From: Dehalococcoides mccartyi
GTDB taxonomy: Bacteria; Chloroflexota; Dehalococcoidia; UBA2979
Direction: 5' to 3'
DNA length: 7,465 nt
Assembly (NCBI GenBank): GCA_945888895.1
Contig: CAMDAY010000107.1
Location: 1-7,465, forward strand
Numbering within the stretch: the stretch's first letter is position 1; each line of letters begins with the position of its first letter. Positions 5,353 to 7,465 of the stretch are shown piece after piece. The notes beneath the pieces are model-generated. The model worked only from the letters and a program-made list of their open reading frames with translations. It did no database searches and had not been told where the DNA came from. The translations under genes and the position numbers were made by a program.

Positions 5353-6280
5353 CGATCACCGGGTTCTCAAGGACGCCGAGGTTGCCGATGGCAACCTTCA
5401 CGACGTCGCCGACCTTCATCCACTCCTGCGGCTTGCGGCCCATGCCGACGCCCGCGGGCGTGCCCGTGAAGAAGATGTCGCCCGGCTGCAGCGTGACCGC
5501 CTCGGAGACGTACTCAATGATCTGCGGGATGTTGAAGATCAGGTCGTCCGTGGAGGACTCCTGCTTCAGGACGTCGTTCACCCAGAGTTGCACCTTGAGC
5601 GCGTGCGGGTCGGGGACCTCGTCGCGAGTGACCAGGTAGGGCCCAATCGGGCCGTGCGTGTCGAAGCCCTTGCCCATCATCCAGGTGGGGAAGTGCATCT
5701 GCCAGTCGCGCACGGAGACGTCGTTACCGTTCATGTACCCGGCGACGTAGTCGAGCGCGTCCTTCGCGGCGATGTGGCGACCCGCCTTGCCGATGACGAA
5801 GCAGAGCTCGACCTCCCAGTCGACCTGCTCGCTCGCCTTCGGGATCTCGATCGCCTCGCCGGAGCCGATGATGCAAGTGCGCACCTTGGCGAACACGATC
5901 GGTCGTTCCGGGATCGCGGCGCCCATCTCCTCGGCGTGAAGGCGGTAGTTCAGGCCGATGGCGTGGACGGTGCGCGGCTCCGGGATCGGGGCGACGAGGC
6001 GGAAGCCAGCCTCGTCGGTGCGCCAGAGCACGCCCGCGTCGCGCAGCGCCGCGTCGTCGAGGCGCGACTCCGCCCACGCTACGACCGCGCGAGCGGCGTC
6101 GAGGCCCTCATCGCCGAGGTCGAGCAGTCCGAGCATGTCGTCCGGCAGGGCGCGGAGGGTGTGCGTACCGCCTGTCGCGGCGCGTGCCGCGAAGCCTCGA
6201 TCGAGGTCAACGACGTGATCCGGCCCCACCATCGCGCCGGAGCGCGTCGTTCCGCGGGAGGTGTAGGTCACGAGTCGCAA
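5342..6280 (-). CDS. Fumarylacetoacetate hydrolase (FAH) family protein
   Basis: Metal-dependent enzyme of the FAH superfamily, whose members hydrolyse, isomerise or decarboxylate acylpyruvates and related dioxo acids from aromatic or amino acid breakdown. Counted from the TTG at 6280 it has 312 residues. Visible are the catalytic-dyad region GLNYRLHAEEMG (His115, Glu117/118), the metal ligands Glu156 and Glu158 in DWEVELCFVIGK and Asp187 in GYMNGNDVSVRDWQ, Lys204 in GKGFDTHGPIGP, and the signature FTGTPAGVG (271-279). The TTG start is preferred over GTG 6310 because AAGGAG (6292-6287) is 6 nt upstream and the product then starts MRLVTYTSRG, as is usual for the family; the GTG start would place that ribosome site inside the gene. 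It lies 87 bp after the aminotransferase on the same strand. The exact substrate cannot be told. Confidence 0.94.
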   Translation of the reverse strand: MRLVTYTSRGTTRSGAMVGPDHVVDLDRGFAARAATGGTHTLRALPDDMLGLLDLGDEGLDAARAVVAWAESRLDDAALRDAGVLWRTDEAGFRLVAPIPEPRTVHAIGLNYRLHAEEMGAAIPERPIVFAKVRTCIIGSGEAIEIPKASEQVDWEVELCFVIGKAGRHIAAKDALDYVAGYMNGNDVSVRDWQMHFPTWMMGKGFDTHGPIGPYLVTRDEVPDPHALKVQLWVNDVLKQESSTDDLIFNIPQIIEYVSEAVTLQPGDIFFTGTPAGVGMGRKPQEWMKVGDVVKVAIGNLGVLENPVIAEA

Positions 6281-6286
6281 GCGGTG

Positions 6287-6292
6287 CTCCTT
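6287..6292 (-). promoter_or_regulatory. Shine-Dalgarno AAGGAG that sets a TTG start for the FAH-family gene
   Basis: AAGGAG on the minus strand at 6292-6287 with a 6-nt spacer places initiation at TTG 6280-6278. It decides between this start and the upstream in-frame GTG at 6310. Confidence 0.75.
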
Positions 6293-6303
6293 CGATGTTC
6301 GCG

Positions 6304-6318
6304 GGGCCACGCTGGCCC
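6304..6318. repeat. Palindrome upstream of the FAH-family gene
   Basis: GGGCCA (6304-6309) and TGGCCC (6313-6318) are perfect inverted repeats with a 3-bp centre CGC, 12 bp upstream of the Shine-Dalgarno of the FAH-family gene. It could be an operator or a hairpin in the 5' leader; equally it may be chance in G+C-rich DNA. Confidence 0.3.
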
Positions 6319-6346
6319 TCGACGGTCGTCGCGATGCTACCCGAGG

Positions 6347-6368
6347 GCCTGCTTCGCATCCAGCAGGC
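6347..6368 (-). terminator. Hairpin at the end of the aminotransferase gene
   Basis: GCCTGCT (6347-6353) and AGCAGGC (6362-6368) are perfect inverted repeats around an 8-nt loop. The stem starts on the last base of the aminotransferase stop codon (6370-6368). No U tract follows on the minus strand, so it may only attenuate read-through into the FAH-family gene downstream or stabilise the message. Confidence 0.4.
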
Positions 6369-7465
6369 TAGCCCGCGAGCAGCGCCTTCATGCGTGCGAC
6401 GGCGGAGGTGATCGCCTCGGTGCTGGCGGCGTAGGACAGGCGCAGGTGGCCCTCGCCGAGTGCGCCGAAGCTCGTGCCGGACAGCGTGGCGACGCCTGCC
6501 TCGTCGAGGAGGCGCGCCTGGAGCGTGCGGGAGTCGATCCCGGTGCCGGTGATGTTCGGGAAGACGTAGAACGCCCCTCCGGGGTCGGCGCAATGGACGC
6601 CGGGGATCGCGTTGAGCTCTCGCACGATCAGCTTCCGGCGGTCATCGAACGCCGCGACCATGCGGTCGACGTCGTCCTGCGGACCCTCGAGGGCGGCGAG
6701 CGCGGCCCACTGGGTCGGCGCGTTCACGCAGGAGTACGAGTTCACCGCAAGCCGCTCCGCGTGCGCGAAGAGTGCGGGCGGGAAGATGCCGTAGCCGACG
6801 CGCCAGCCGGTCATGGCATAGGTCTTGCTCCAGCCGTCGATCACGATCAGGCGGTCGCGAATCTGCTCGTAGCGCAGCAGGCTCACGTGCTCTCGCTCGC
6901 CGTAGAGTATGCGGCTGTAGATCTCGTCGCTCAGGATCACGCAGTCGGGGTACGCCTCGAGGCCCTCGAGGAGCCGCTCGATCTGCTCCTGCGGGACGAC
7001 ACCACCGGTGGGGTTGCCGGGGCTGTTGAGGATGATCAGGCGGGTGCGCTCGTTGACCTTCGCGAGGACCTGATCGGCGTCGAATGAGAAGCCCTTGCTC
7101 TCCAGCAACTCGATCGGGACGGGGGTCGCGCCGGTGTAGGCGATCATCGACTCGTAGATCGGGAAGCCGGGGTTCGGGTACAGGATCTCCGCGCCCGGCT
7201 CGCCGAGGAGCAGGATCGCGAAGTACATCACCGGCTTCGCGCCGGGCGTGATGAGCACGGAGCCCGGGTCGACCTGCACGTCGTGACGGCTGCCGAGGTC
7301 GGCGGCGACGGCGGCGCGGAGCTCCGGGATGCCGGCGGCGGCGGTGTAGCCGTGGCGGCCCTCCTCCAACGCGCGCTTGGCCGCTTCGACGATGTGGTCC
7401 GGGGTGCGGAAGTCGGGCTGGCCGATGCCGAGGTTGATGATGTCGTGGCCCTGCGCGGCGAGCTG
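6368..7465 (-). CDS. Class I/II PLP-dependent aminotransferase (N-terminus cut by window edge)
   Basis: Cytoplasmic fold-type I aminotransferase, most like the aspartate/aromatic aminotransferase group. The frame is open to the right edge; 365 residues are visible, starting QLAAQGHDIINLGIGQPDF, so about 20-35 N-terminal residues are missing from a usual 390-400. Key features in visible numbering: the GQPDFRTP substrate loop near 15-22, HGYTAAAGIPELR (38-50), NSPGNPTG (147-154) with the PLP-ring Asn151, DEIY (180-183) with the Asp and Tyr that hold PLP, the Schiff-base Lys214 in GWSKTYAMTGWRVGYG, and the carboxylate-binding Arg342 in LRLSYA. All needed residues are present, so it should be active. 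The amino donor and acceptor cannot be read from this. It lies 87 bp upstream of, and in line with, the FAH-family gene and may be co-transcribed with it. Confidence 0.94.
   Translation of the reverse strand, partial: QLAAQGHDIINLGIGQPDFRTPDHIVEAAKRALEEGRHGYTAAAGIPELRAAVAADLGSRHDVQVDPGSVLITPGAKPVMYFAILLLGEPGAEILYPNPGFPIYESMIAYTGATPVPIELLESKGFSFDADQVLAKVNERTRLIILNSPGNPTGGVVPQEQIERLLEGLEAYPDCVILSDEIYSRILYGEREHVSLLRYEQIRDRLIVIDGWSKTYAMTGWRVGYGIFPPALFAHAERLAVNSYSCVNAPTQWAALAALEGPQDDVDRMVAAFDDRRKLIVRELNAIPGVHCADPGGAFYVFPNITGTGIDSRTLQARLLDEAGVATLSGTSFGALGEGHLRLSYAASTEAITSAVARMKALLAG

Noticed and set aside
6281..6310. GTG at 6310 as the start of the FAH-family gene
   Set aside because: The only good Shine-Dalgarno would then be inside the gene; TTG 6280 gives the usual MRLVTY-type N-terminus.
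5240..7087. A 615-codon open frame on the plus strand across the FAH-family and aminotransferase genes
   Set aside because: Its translation is Arg/Ala/Asp-rich low-information sequence without family motifs, and it is antisense to two well-recognised enzymes; long antisense frames are expected in G+C-rich DNA.
1..7465. CRISPR array, tRNA/rRNA gene, insertion sequence, attachment site
   Set aside because: No regularly spaced repeats, cloverleaf with CCA end, transposase motifs or terminal inverted repeats were seen on either strand by eye.

Overview
The window is G+C-rich (roughly two thirds by eye) and bacterial, with tightly packed genes, frequent GTG/TTG starts and strong third-position G/C bias. 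ModA carries a lipoprotein signal peptide, which is usual for monoderm-type bacteria and Chloroflexota. Gene families and codon style are most like Chloroflexota (Dehalococcoidia/Thermomicrobia-like) or a high-GC actinobacterium. This placement is inference only; no rRNA or marker gene is present.

Layout: (1) 1-428, minus strand: a PadR-family repressor, cut by the left edge. (2) 513-1373, plus strand, divergent from padR across an 84-bp gap holding a perfect palindrome: a 286-residue protein that appears to be a tandem duplication of the sulfite-oxidase-type molybdopterin-binding fold, without any cysteine. (3) 1370-2249, minus strand, convergent with the former and sharing a CTAG stop tetranucleotide: a class I SAM-dependent methyltransferase with a frameshift near its C-terminus and no standard start codon behind its best Shine-Dalgarno. 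(4) 2391-5291, plus strand: a molybdate ABC importer, modA-modB-modC, behind a good sigma70-type promoter. modB and modC overlap by 4 bp; the modB start is unclear because a 20-codon reading frame with a good Shine-Dalgarno precedes and overlaps it. (5) 5342-7465, minus strand, convergent with modC: a fumarylacetoacetate hydrolase (FAH) family enzyme preceded by a class I/II PLP aminotransferase cut by the right edge.

How it fits together: ModA captures molybdate (or tungstate) outside the membrane, ModB forms the channel and ModC drives import by ATP hydrolysis. The protein at 513-1373 has the fold of a molybdenum-cofactor enzyme but lacks the cysteine that ligates Mo, so it may be a non-catalytic relative working in the same theme. 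The PadR operator-like palindrome in front of it has a degenerate same-geometry copy over the modA -35 box, a speculative regulatory link. The aminotransferase and FAH-family protein look like ordinary metabolic genes, probably co-transcribed.

Several stop codons lie inside or at the edge of stable hairpins (modC, the FAH gene, the aminotransferase, and weakly the shared CTAG), none followed by a clear U tract. No RNA gene, CRISPR array, insertion sequence or origin was seen. No gene-free stretch reaches 300 bp; the longest are about 140 bp (2250-2390 and 3234-3372).
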